The notes under the pieces are model-generated. The model was not told where the DNA came from. It worked only from the letters and a program-made list of their open reading frames with translations, and searched no databases. Position numbers and translations under genes: made by a program. Of a DNA stretch of 64,000 nt, positions 43,431 through 50,953 are shown one piece after another. The stretch spans positions 1 to 64,000 of the forward strand of contig JAMHXF010000111.1 of NCBI GenBank assembly GCA_035910535.1, read 5' to 3'. Source of the DNA: Archangium_A sp035910535 (lineage in GTDB: Bacteria > Myxococcota > Myxococcia > Myxococcales > Myxococcaceae). The first letter of the stretch is position 1; each line of letters starts with the position of its first letter.

Positions 43431-43765
43431 GTGATGAGGCAGCACGCCGCCGCGTTCCTTTCATCGCGGCGGCGGTGCTGTCGTCGGGCCTCCTCGCCGC
43501 GGCGTGGCTTCGCGGCGAGGTGATGAATGACTACCGCGCCTTCAAGGGCTTCTGCTCCGCCACACACCCGGGCGAGACGTGGGAGCACGTGAAGGAGCGT
43601 GGCGTGTTGCACGACTGGTTGCCTTCGCGGCATTCACGTGAAGGCGCGCAGCCCGAGGAGTGGATGTTCGTGCACGAGTTCTTCAGCTACCGCGCCGGCT
43701 GCGTGGTGACGCTCGCGAAGAATCGTGTCGTCAGTACGCGCTTCGCCGAATTGCCCCGCGAGTAG
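43427..43765 (+). CDS. Small membrane-anchored hypothetical protein
   Basis: 112 residues. The GTG start overlaps the stop of the giant lipoprotein gene (GTGA). A single membrane helix (residues 10-28) follows a basic N-terminus; the remainder is a small soluble domain with two Cys. No recognised family. Its stop and the stop of the convergent nuclease-like gene are directly adjacent with no gap. Confidence 0.75.
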   Translation: MSDEAARRRVPFIAAAVLSSGLLAAAWLRGEVMNDYRAFKGFCSATHPGETWEHVKERGVLHDWLPSRHSREGAQPEEWMFVHEFFSYRAGCVVTLAKNRVVSTRFAELPRE

Positions 43766-44509
43766 TCACTTGAGGCAGTCGGGCTGGCCGCGGTACCGGT
43801 GCTTGAACGGCACGTAGACCATGCACGACTGCGTGCCGTCGGTCTCGACGCACACGTTCTGACAGCTCGCGTAGGTGTCGCTGTGTTTGCGCTTGAGCGC
43901 CGCGCCGGTGCGCGTGTCGACGATGCGGTTGTAGGCCTCGGGCTTGTCGCTGCCGTCTTCACCCACTGAATGCAGGCTGGTGATGACGCCGTTGGTCGTG
44001 CCTTTTTCCCACATGCCCTGCTTCGACTTCATCGCTTCAGCCTGCGCGGCGACGACTGCGGGGTCGGGCTTCTCACCGTCGACGGCGTAGGCGAGGCCGT
44101 GCCCTGCGCGCGCCATTTCAACGGCCAGCTGCGGGCAGTGCACGAGCAGCCGCTTGTAGCCGTCGCGTTTGAAGTCGGTGGTGCACTCCCATTCTTGTGT
44201 CGCGGCGACGGCGCTCGACTTCTTCGAGAGCTCGAAGAGCTCCTTCGCCGTCCACGTGCCCCATTGGTGCACCGGCCCGTAGGCCTCGAGCGTGTTGTAG
44301 CCGGTCAGGCGCGTGCTGGTGCCCTTGAGGTCGCCGTCGCGCACGTTGAACGAGTCACCATCGGTCCACCGCACCTCGAGGCGTTTGCCGTTGAGCACCA
44401 CGGCGCCGAGCGCGTCGTGCTTTTCTTTCTTCGGTTTGGGCGTCTTCTTCGCGCGCGCGAAGGAGGTGCAGGCCAACGTCATCAACATCGCGAGGAGCAA
44501 CCGCTTCAT
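43766..44509 (-). CDS. Exported staphylococcal-nuclease-like protein
   Basis: 247 residues with a cleavable signal ending near SFARA. The SNase fold shows in VRWTDGDSFNV, TRLTGYNTLEAYGP and GLAYAVDG. The usual catalytic residues of Staphylococcus nuclease are only partly matched (Asp-Gly-Asp is present, the Glu of DAPE is replaced in context NTLEAY), so activity is uncertain. A C-terminal 80-residue extension contains CQNVCVETDGTQSC. Probably periplasmic or secreted. Confidence 0.8.
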   Translation of the reverse strand: MKRLLLAMLMTLACTSFARAKKTPKPKKEKHDALGAVVLNGKRLEVRWTDGDSFNVRDGDLKGTSTRLTGYNTLEAYGPVHQWGTWTAKELFELSKKSSAVAATQEWECTTDFKRDGYKRLLVHCPQLAVEMARAGHGLAYAVDGEKPDPAVVAAQAEAMKSKQGMWEKGTTNGVITSLHSVGEDGSDKPEAYNRIVDTRTGAALKRKHSDTYASCQNVCVETDGTQSCMVYVPFKHRYRGQPDCLK

Positions 44510-44519
44510 GTCGCGAACC

Positions 44520-45488
44520 CTACCGTGGTGTGGCCGCCTGGAGCGCCAGCGCTTCGGGGTAGGCCCGGTAGTGCGCGCGTACGGTCTTCGCCAGCGCTGC
44601 GCGCACGACGTCGGTGACGTGGCCGTCGCCCGGCACGACGGCGCACAGCGCGCGCACCAACGCGTCTTGTGGTTTCGGAGCGCGCTCGGCCCAGCTCGCG
44701 AGCAGCGCGACGTCGATGAAGGCGGGCAGCGAGCCCATCACGCCGACGTCATTTTGATCGTGCGCGAGCAGCCCCGACGTCGTGCCCCGGTCGAGCGTCA
44801 GCACCTGAAAGAAATAGAGCGTGTGGTACGCGCGCTGCGCCGCGTCGGGCCCCGGCGAGGGCGCGTCGTTCAAGAACGAGAGGTACGTGTCGATGCCGGC
44901 GCGCGCGAAGCCCTCGACGAGCGCGAGGTCGGCGTCGAAGTCGCCGGTCGAAAAGGCCTCGACGTAGAAATGCGTGACGCCGCGCGTGCGCCCCAATGCG
45001 GGAATGAAGAAGTAGCGGTCACCTTCTGCGCGCGCCTCCGCGGCGAGCTGCGGCACCACCCGCTCCAGCGCTGAAGCGAACCGCGTCGTCTGCGCCACGT
45101 TCTCGTGCGACGGGTTCAAGTCGGCCATCAACCGCCACGTGCCTTCGCCTTCACGCGGCTCGGTGAAGCTCACGTGCAGGTGCAGCGACGGCAACAGCGG
45201 GTGCTGCGGGTGAATGATGGTCGAGAGCGCCGTGGCTGAACGAAGGGGGCGCGCCGGCTCGTCTTCGTGGTGCACGCACGACACGTTCACCGATGCACGA
45301 TTGAAGCGCGGCGTCTCGGCGGCGGCGAAGCGGATGCCGCCCCCATGTCGACCTTCGTCTCGAAACCACTCGATGGGCGTGAACGGCGCGTCGAGCGACT
45401 CGAGGCCGCGCACGAAGCGCTGTTGCAACGCGCTGACCGCAGCCAGCACCGCCTGCGTGCGACCCGACGTCGGAGGTACGCGCGTCAC
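44520..45488 (-). CDS. HemF-like coproporphyrinogen III oxidase
   Basis: 322 residues, GTG start overlapping the TetR stop (GTGA). Family-like segments are GGGIRFA, NVSCVHHE, STIIHPQHPLLPSLHLHV, RLMADLNPSH and near the end LDRGTTSGLLAHDQNDVGVMGSLP. The usual FGGG-DLTPYY motif is altered to a RLMADLNP form. It would convert coproporphyrinogen III to protoporphyrinogen IX with oxygen in heme synthesis if active. It could instead be a diverged paralogue, so the symbol hemF is withheld. Confidence 0.8.
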   Translation of the reverse strand: MTRVPPTSGRTQAVLAAVSALQQRFVRGLESLDAPFTPIEWFRDEGRHGGGIRFAAAETPRFNRASVNVSCVHHEDEPARPLRSATALSTIIHPQHPLLPSLHLHVSFTEPREGEGTWRLMADLNPSHENVAQTTRFASALERVVPQLAAEARAEGDRYFFIPALGRTRGVTHFYVEAFSTGDFDADLALVEGFARAGIDTYLSFLNDAPSPGPDAAQRAYHTLYFFQVLTLDRGTTSGLLAHDQNDVGVMGSLPAFIDVALLASWAERAPKPQDALVRALCAVVPGDGHVTDVVRAALAKTVRAHYRAYPEALALQAATPR

Positions 45489-46123
45489 GATGACTTCAAC
45501 AAGCCCTTGAGCATGACCTGGTGCATCGACTGCACGATGGGCGCGTACGAGAGCGTCTCGCGGAACAGGTTGTGCTGCACCACGAGGCCGATGTTCCCGA
45601 AGATGACGGTGTTCGCGATGGTGCGCGCGTCGACGTCGCCGCGGAACTCCTTCGTCTTCTCCTGGCCATAGCGAACGATGTCGGCGATGGCCGTGACGTA
45701 CACCTCCAGCGCCTGGCGCAACGCCGTGGCGACGTCTTCGGTGTTCTCGGCCGCCTCAGCGCCGACCATTCCGTAGAAGATTCCGTGCTCGCGGTTGTCC
45801 TGGAGGTACTGCGCCACGTGCGCGCAGAACGCTTCGAACTGCTTGGCCGCCGTCATCTTCGCGGCCTGCTGCAACAGCGGCTCGAAGCTCCCCACGAAGC
45901 GCTGGTGCAGCTCTTCGATGGCGGCGAGCAGCAGGTCTTCCTTGGTGGGGAAGTGCCAGTAGAGCGCGCCCGGCGTCATGTGAATGGCGCGGGCGAGCTC
46001 GGCCATCGTCGTCGCGAGAATGCCTCTGCGCGCGAACAGGGTGATGGCGGAGTTGAGGATGTCTTGTCGGGTCTTGACCGCGCGGTCTTGTTTGATGGCG
46101 CGCTTCGCTGCGGCTCGGGGCAT
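45485..46123 (-). CDS. TetR-family transcriptional regulator upstream of hemF-like gene
   Basis: 212 residues. The helix-turn-helix domain at about 18-65 reads RQDILNSAITLFARRG ... MTPGALYWHFPTKEDLL. The larger C-terminal domain is ligand-binding. The 4-bp overlap with the hemF-like gene makes them an operon and suggests the regulator controls or senses heme-pathway state (inference). The intergenic region of 46 bp to the divergent DUF2314 gene would contain its promoter. Confidence 0.93.
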   Translation of the reverse strand: MPRAAAKRAIKQDRAVKTRQDILNSAITLFARRGILATTMAELARAIHMTPGALYWHFPTKEDLLLAAIEELHQRFVGSFEPLLQQAAKMTAAKQFEAFCAHVAQYLQDNREHGIFYGMVGAEAAENTEDVATALRQALEVYVTAIADIVRYGQEKTKEFRGDVDARTIANTVIFGNIGLVVQHNLFRETLSYAPIVQSMHQVMLKGLLKSS

Positions 46124-46169
46124 GGCGGCGCGACTCTAGACCGTTGAAGACGAATGTCACCGTGCGACG

Positions 46170-47678
46170 ATGCGCCCGCTCATGAACTCTCGCGCCGTCG
46201 TCATCGCCATCGTGGCTCTGTTCGCGCTGTGTTTCGTCGGCTCCGGGGCGGTCATGGCCCTGGTCTTCGTCGAGCGCCTCGCCACGGGGGAAAAAATTCT
46301 GCCCGAGTCGAAGGTCAAAGACGGCACGCCGAGAGCGTCTGCCGTCGAGCCCGCTCCCGAAGCCACCACCGACGACTCACCTGACGATGACGAAATCATC
46401 GAGACGATTGAAGACTCGGCGAGGCCGGAGTTCGCCGCCACCTACGACGCGCCGGTGCTCGGCTATTCGCAGTTCGCCATCTTCTTCCCGAAGAAGCCGA
46501 AGCTGGCGCCGTGGGCCGCGCTGCAGAAGGTGACGAAGGGCACGAAGCTCAAGCCCTTCAAGAGCCCGGCGCCCACCAGCGCCAAGCTGCCCGTCATCGA
46601 GCTGAAAGAAGAGAGCACGCTCGACTACGCGGTCGTCGAAGGTGACTCGCTGGACAAGGCGCGCGGCGTCTCTGACGACGACAAAGACGCGCTGCCCGCC
46701 GCGAAGACGGTCGCGGTCTTCAACGTGCTGACGCCGGTCTCGCTCGCCGAGCAGCTCGAGGTCGCGAGGGTGATGGTCGCGCTCACCGAGCTCACCGGCG
46801 GCGTGCTGTGGGACGAGCAGACCCAGGAGTATTTCTCGGCCGGCGCGTTTCGTGAGCGCCGCGTCGATGGTTGGGAAAAGGGCGTGCCCTGGGCTGCGCT
46901 GCATTTCTCGGTGTTCGTCGACGCGCCTGACAAGGGCGGGCTCGAGTTCGCGACGGGGGGGCTTCGTCGCTTCGGTCTGCCGGAGCTCGAGCTGCGCGGC
47001 GTGTCGCGCAACTCACGCGTGGCCGCCAACCGCTTCGTGAACCTCGTAGCGCAGGCGCTCGCCGAATCAGGCGAAGACATCGAGCCGGGCCGCTTCACCG
47101 TCGACCTCGCGAAGATCAAACACACCAGCGCCGTGAAGTCGGCCAACGACGGCTTCAGCGACGGCGCGAAGAAGAAGGTCGTCATCGAGCTCCGGCCCAT
47201 CGGCGACGGCGAGATTCCGCGGCTCGAAATCACCTTCCCCGGTGACGGCGCGAAGACCGTGCGCACCGAGCGCGGCCTCGGGACGTTCTTCGGCGCTCAA
47301 GATGGCGTCAAACAGGTCAAGCACAACGTCGAGCTCGAGCAGCTCTCGAAGGCCCAGATGGAGTTGTTCCGCACCACGGTGAAGCCGCGCTTTCAGAAGG
47401 GCTTGAAGGACGGCGAGGTGTTGATGGTGAAGGCGCCCTTCACGACGAGCGGCGGCAGCACCGAGTGGATGTGGGTCGAGGTCTCGCGCATCAGCGCCAA
47501 CGGCAACATCACCGGCCTGCTCGCCAATGAGCCCGACGACGTGCCCGAGCTCGAGACTGGCGCCGAGGTGGTGGTGAAAGAGGCGCAGCTCTTCGACTGG
47601 CTGGTGCAGGAAGCCGACGGCTCGACGACCGGCAACAAGACCAGGGAGCTCATCGACAAGATTGCGGCAGGAGAGTGA
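46170..47678 (+). CDS. Membrane-anchored protein with C-terminal DUF2314 domain
   Basis: 502 residues. One membrane helix at about 8-33 is followed by an acidic Pro/Asp linker (35-80), a central alpha/beta region of unknown family, and a C-terminal DUF2314 domain (about 410-495: MVKAPFTTSGG, EWMWVEVSRI, ITGLLANEP). DUF2314 is often found in immunity-like or stress proteins, but its function is unknown. There is no signal cleavage site, so the bulk probably lies on the far side of the inner membrane. An alternative start is the Met at 46182. Confidence 0.8.
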   Translation: MRPLMNSRAVVIAIVALFALCFVGSGAVMALVFVERLATGEKILPESKVKDGTPRASAVEPAPEATTDDSPDDDEIIETIEDSARPEFAATYDAPVLGYSQFAIFFPKKPKLAPWAALQKVTKGTKLKPFKSPAPTSAKLPVIELKEESTLDYAVVEGDSLDKARGVSDDDKDALPAAKTVAVFNVLTPVSLAEQLEVARVMVALTELTGGVLWDEQTQEYFSAGAFRERRVDGWEKGVPWAALHFSVFVDAPDKGGLEFATGGLRRFGLPELELRGVSRNSRVAANRFVNLVAQALAESGEDIEPGRFTVDLAKIKHTSAVKSANDGFSDGAKKKVVIELRPIGDGEIPRLEITFPGDGAKTVRTERGLGTFFGAQDGVKQVKHNVELEQLSKAQMELFRTTVKPRFQKGLKDGEVLMVKAPFTTSGGSTEWMWVEVSRISANGNITGLLANEPDDVPELETGAEVVVKEAQLFDWLVQEADGSTTGNKTRELIDKIAAGE

Positions 47679-47680
47679 CT

Positions 47681-48070
47681 TCAGTCGATGCAGGTGAGCC
47701 CGCCGTCGTCGATGCCACAGCGCGTCGGCGTGGCGCACTCGTGAATCGTCGTCAGCGTTCCGTTCACGCACCGAAGAATGTTCACGCCGCCGTCCGGGTC
47801 ACAGCGCACTTTGCCTTCCGACGACGGCGGGCAGCGTGAGCCGATGGAGTTGCCCGTGGTGTCGCAGTCGGCCGTCTCGTTGTTCAGCACGCAGCCCTTC
47901 GCGCCGTGACAGTCGGCGTAGATGGTCCATGTTTCGTTGACACACTCGAGCAGCCTTGGCGTCGACGGGTCACAGCGGCCGATGTTGTCGCCGAAGCAGG
48001 GCCCTCCGGCGACGGGCGGCATGGGCGCAGAGCACGCGGACAACACGACAAGAATCCAGAGCCAACGCAT
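47681..48070 (-). CDS. Cys-rich lipoprotein
   Basis: 129 residues. A lipoprotein signal ends at VVLSAC. The mature part has about ten Cys in two similar halves (CDPSTPRLLECVNETW and CDPDGGVNILRCVNGTL), suggesting an internal duplication of a roughly 50-residue disulfide module. Unknown function. It is divergent from the shikimate operon, 61 bp away. Confidence 0.85.
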   Translation of the reverse strand: MRWLWILVVLSACSAPMPPVAGGPCFGDNIGRCDPSTPRLLECVNETWTIYADCHGAKGCVLNNETADCDTTGNSIGSRCPPSSEGKVRCDPDGGVNILRCVNGTLTTIHECATPTRCGIDDGGLTCID

Positions 48071-48131
48071 CGTGTGCGAACGCTAGCAAAAGCGCGGCGC
48101 GGGGCCGGGCGCTTCAAGTAAACACCGCCGC

Positions 48132-49919
48132 GTGACGTTGCTCGACGAGGTCGACCCCAGGCTCCAACCCGTGCTGCGCGCGGAGTGGGCCCGTCGCCGC
48201 AGCGAGCTCGCCGAAGGTGTGCCGTGCGACGTGACGGTGGTGCTCGCGGGCCATCGCGCGGCAGGCAAGACGCGCATTCTGCCGCTCGTGGCGAAGGCGC
48301 TCGGGCGCTCGGCGGTCGACCTCGACGCGGAGCTCGAGCGGCGCAGCGGCGGCCCGCTCCGCGCGTGGGTCGAGAGTGATGAGCGCGGCTTCCGCATCGC
48401 CGAGCGCGACACGTTCCGCACGTTGCCTTCGGGGCTCGTCGTGGCGGTGGGCGGTGGTTTTCTCTCGCATCACACGGAAGCGCTGCGCGGTTGTCTGGTC
48501 GTCGAGATCCCCATCACCTTCGAGACGTACGCCGAGCGGCTGCGCGCCGATACCACGCGGCCCCGCTTGCGCCCCGAGCTGTCGTTGGAAGACGAGCTCC
48601 GCGAAATCTACATGGAGCGTGAGTACCGCCACGCGGCGGCGCGCCCGTCGTCGCTCATCGACTTCATGTTGATGCTGGTGCGCGGTCGTCGGCCGCGGCG
48701 CGTGGTGACGCTGCCACCTGAGACGCCCATCGAGCCGTTCGCGTGGGCCGCGCGCCACGCGGGCGCAGACCTGCTCGAGGTGCGCAGCGACCTTCATCCT
48801 CCCGAGCTCGACCTGTTGCCGGCGTCACGCGCGTTGCCGCTGTTGCTCGCGCGCCGCACCGACGCGCCGCTGCCTGATGCGTGGCGCGCGCGCGCGTCGT
48901 TGCTCGACGAGCCGCAGTGCGCGGAGCTCGACCCGTCGGTGCTGCGCTCACTGCACGCAGAGCGCCCGTTGTCGACGGCGGAAGTCCTCGCGCGGTGGGA
49001 CGGCGTCGTCGCCGGCTCACGCGTCAAACACGTCGAGCCGCTCGGCCGCCCGTCCGACTTCGCTCGGCTGCTCGAGACGCAGCGCGCGCTCATCGAGCGC
49101 TTCGGTGCTGAGCACGTGACGGTGTTGGCGACGGGGCACGAGGCGTTGCCGTTTCGGGCGGTGCTCGCGCAGCGGAATGCGCTCGACTACCTCGCGCTCG
49201 ACGGCGCGTGGGCGGCGGCGGTCGGTCAGCGGCTGCTCGCCGATGCCGTGCGTGAAGCGCGCCGCTCGCAGATGGACGGCACCACGCGTCGACTTGGAAT
49301 TCTCGGCAGCGCGCTCGCGCATTCACGCAGCCCACGCATTCACACGCAGCCGTTCGACCGCATCGAGCTGCCGGAAAATACCGAGCTCGCGGAGCTGCTG
49401 TACGCGCTCGCGCCGCACTACCGCGGCTTCGCGGTGACGAACCCGTTCAAGAAGCGTGTGGCGCACGACGTGGGTGCTGCGTTGTCGGCAGTGAACACGC
49501 TGGTGCGCAATCAACGCGAGTGGGACTCGGACAACACCGACGTCGAAGGCGCGCGCGTGGTGCTCGAGAAGCTCGCAGCGCGAGAGGTCGTGGTGCTCGG
49601 AGACGGTGGTGTGACGGTGGCGCTGCGTGAAGCCGCCACGGCGCAGGGCAGTCGCCTGCACGTGATGCCGCGCCGCGCGTTCACAGCGCAGAGCGCCGTC
49701 ATCTCGGGCGCCGCGGTGTGGACGTGGCCCGCAACGCTCGAGGCGCCGCCAGGGCTGCGCTTTGACGGCGCGCGGGTGGCGGTGGTCGCGTACGGCGCTC
49801 CGGCGCGCGTCATCGCGACGAAGATTCGTGAACTGGGCGGCGCTCCGTTATTGCTGGGCGCGCGGTGGTTCGTCGCGCAGGCCCGGCAACAACGACAGCT
49901 CTGGGAGTCAGCGACGTGA
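48132..49919 (+). CDS. Trifunctional shikimate kinase / 3-dehydroquinate dehydratase / shikimate dehydrogenase fusion
   Basis: 595 residues, GTG start. Kinase domain about 30-180: P-loop GHRAAGKT (40-47), Asp-rich DLD (63-65), FRIAERD (87-93), GGG (107-109) and lid RADTTRPRLRP. Type I dehydratase domain about 190-380: EVRSD (Glu216), LHAE (His275) and the Schiff-base Lys299 in SRVKH, then an ALDYLALDGAWAAAVGQ end like the family's PGQ. Shikimate dehydrogenase about 385-595: GSALAHSRSPRIH, Lys440 in AVTNPFK, Asp470 in DNTD and a VAQARQQ tail, about 60 residues shorter than a typical AroE. It would perform dehydroquinate to shikimate 3-phosphate. The stop overlaps aroC (GTGA). Kinase and dehydrogenase are clear; the dehydratase is diverged but has its key residues. 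Confidence 0.9.
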   Translation: MTLLDEVDPRLQPVLRAEWARRRSELAEGVPCDVTVVLAGHRAAGKTRILPLVAKALGRSAVDLDAELERRSGGPLRAWVESDERGFRIAERDTFRTLPSGLVVAVGGGFLSHHTEALRGCLVVEIPITFETYAERLRADTTRPRLRPELSLEDELREIYMEREYRHAAARPSSLIDFMLMLVRGRRPRRVVTLPPETPIEPFAWAARHAGADLLEVRSDLHPPELDLLPASRALPLLLARRTDAPLPDAWRARASLLDEPQCAELDPSVLRSLHAERPLSTAEVLARWDGVVAGSRVKHVEPLGRPSDFARLLETQRALIERFGAEHVTVLATGHEALPFRAVLAQRNALDYLALDGAWAAAVGQRLLADAVREARRSQMDGTTRRLGILGSALAHSRSPRIHTQPFDRIELPENTELAELLYALAPHYRGFAVTNPFKKRVAHDVGAALSAVNTLVRNQREWDSDNTDVEGARVVLEKLAAREVVVLGDGGVTVALREAATAQGSRLHVMPRRAFTAQSAVISGAAVWTWPATLEAPPGLRFDGARVAVVAYGAPARVIATKIRELGGAPLLLGARWFVAQARQQRQLWESAT

Positions 49920-50953
49920 ACACCATCGGCGAACTCTTCTGTGTCACCACGTTCGGTGAGAGCCATGGCCCGGCCATGGGCGCGGTCATCGACGGGTGCC
50001 CTGCGGGCGTGGCGCTGCCGACGGCGCACATTCAGGCCGCGCTCGATCGACGTCGCCCGGGGCAGTCGGCCGTGACGACCGCGCGCGCCGAGGCAGATCG
50101 CGTCGAGCTGCTCTCGGGTGTCTACGAAGACAAGACGCTGGGCACGCCCATCGCGGCCATCGTGCGCAACACCGACGCGCGGAGCGGCGACTACGCGAAG
50201 CTCGCCAAAGAAGATCGCCCCGGCCACGCCGACAAAGTGTGGCGCGAGCGCTTCGTGCATCGCGACCCGCGGGGCGGCGGCCGCACCAGCGGTCGAGAGA
50301 CGCTCTGTCGCGTCATCGGTGGCGCGGTCGCCGAGGCGCTCCTCACGCGTGAAGTGCCTGCGCTGCGCACGGTGGGGTGGGTCTCGCAGGTCGGCCCGCT
50401 CGTGTTGCCGCTGCCTGAAGCCGTCGTCACGCGCGCGCAGGTCGACGCCCAGACGACGCGTTGCCCCGACGCCGCGCTCGCAGCGCAGATGGAGGCGTTG
50501 ATCCTCGACGCGAAGCGCACCGGCGACAGCCTCGGCGGCGTCATCACGGTGCGTGTCGACGGCCTCCCGGTTGGTGTTGGTGAGCCGGTGTTCGGCAAGT
50601 TGAAGGCGCAGCTCGCGCACGCCATCGCCGGCATCGGCGCGGTGACGGGCGTCGTCTGGGGCCCGGAAGATCTCGAGCAGCGCCTCAAGCTCCCCGGCAC
50701 TGCGTTTCACGCCCCTCGCGCCGACGGCCGCCCGAGCGACGTGTACGGCGGCATTCAGGGGGGCCTTTCGAATGGTGAGCCGGTGGTGCTGCGCGTGTTG
50801 TTCAAGCCGCCCGCGACGTTGACTGACCACGCGAAGGCCGGCCGCCACGACCCGTGCATTCTTCCGCGCGCGGTGCCCGTCGTTGAAGCCATGGTCTCGA
50901 TGGTGCTCGCTGACTTGTGGCTGCACGTGCTCGCGAGGCCGCACCGCGCATGA
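49916..50953 (+). CDS. aroC: Chorismate synthase
   Basis: 345 residues from the GTG at 49916, which overlaps the preceding stop. It has GESHGPAMGAVIDGCPAG, the phosphate-binding RRPGQSAVTTAR..E, and the C-terminal signature HDPCILPRAVPVVEAM. It makes chorismate from EPSP with reduced FMN, the last shikimate-pathway step. It overlaps the next gene by ATGA. Confidence 0.97.
   Translation: MNTIGELFCVTTFGESHGPAMGAVIDGCPAGVALPTAHIQAALDRRRPGQSAVTTARAEADRVELLSGVYEDKTLGTPIAAIVRNTDARSGDYAKLAKEDRPGHADKVWRERFVHRDPRGGGRTSGRETLCRVIGGAVAEALLTREVPALRTVGWVSQVGPLVLPLPEAVVTRAQVDAQTTRCPDAALAAQMEALILDAKRTGDSLGGVITVRVDGLPVGVGEPVFGKLKAQLAHAIAGIGAVTGVVWGPEDLEQRLKLPGTAFHAPRADGRPSDVYGGIQGGLSNGEPVVLRVLFKPPATLTDHAKAGRHDPCILPRAVPVVEAMVSMVLADLWLHVLARPHRA

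Noticed and set aside
40770..43445. 891-codon open frame on the minus strand
   Set aside because: It is fully antisense to the giant amidohydrolase-like lipoprotein, is Arg/His-rich and has no motif.
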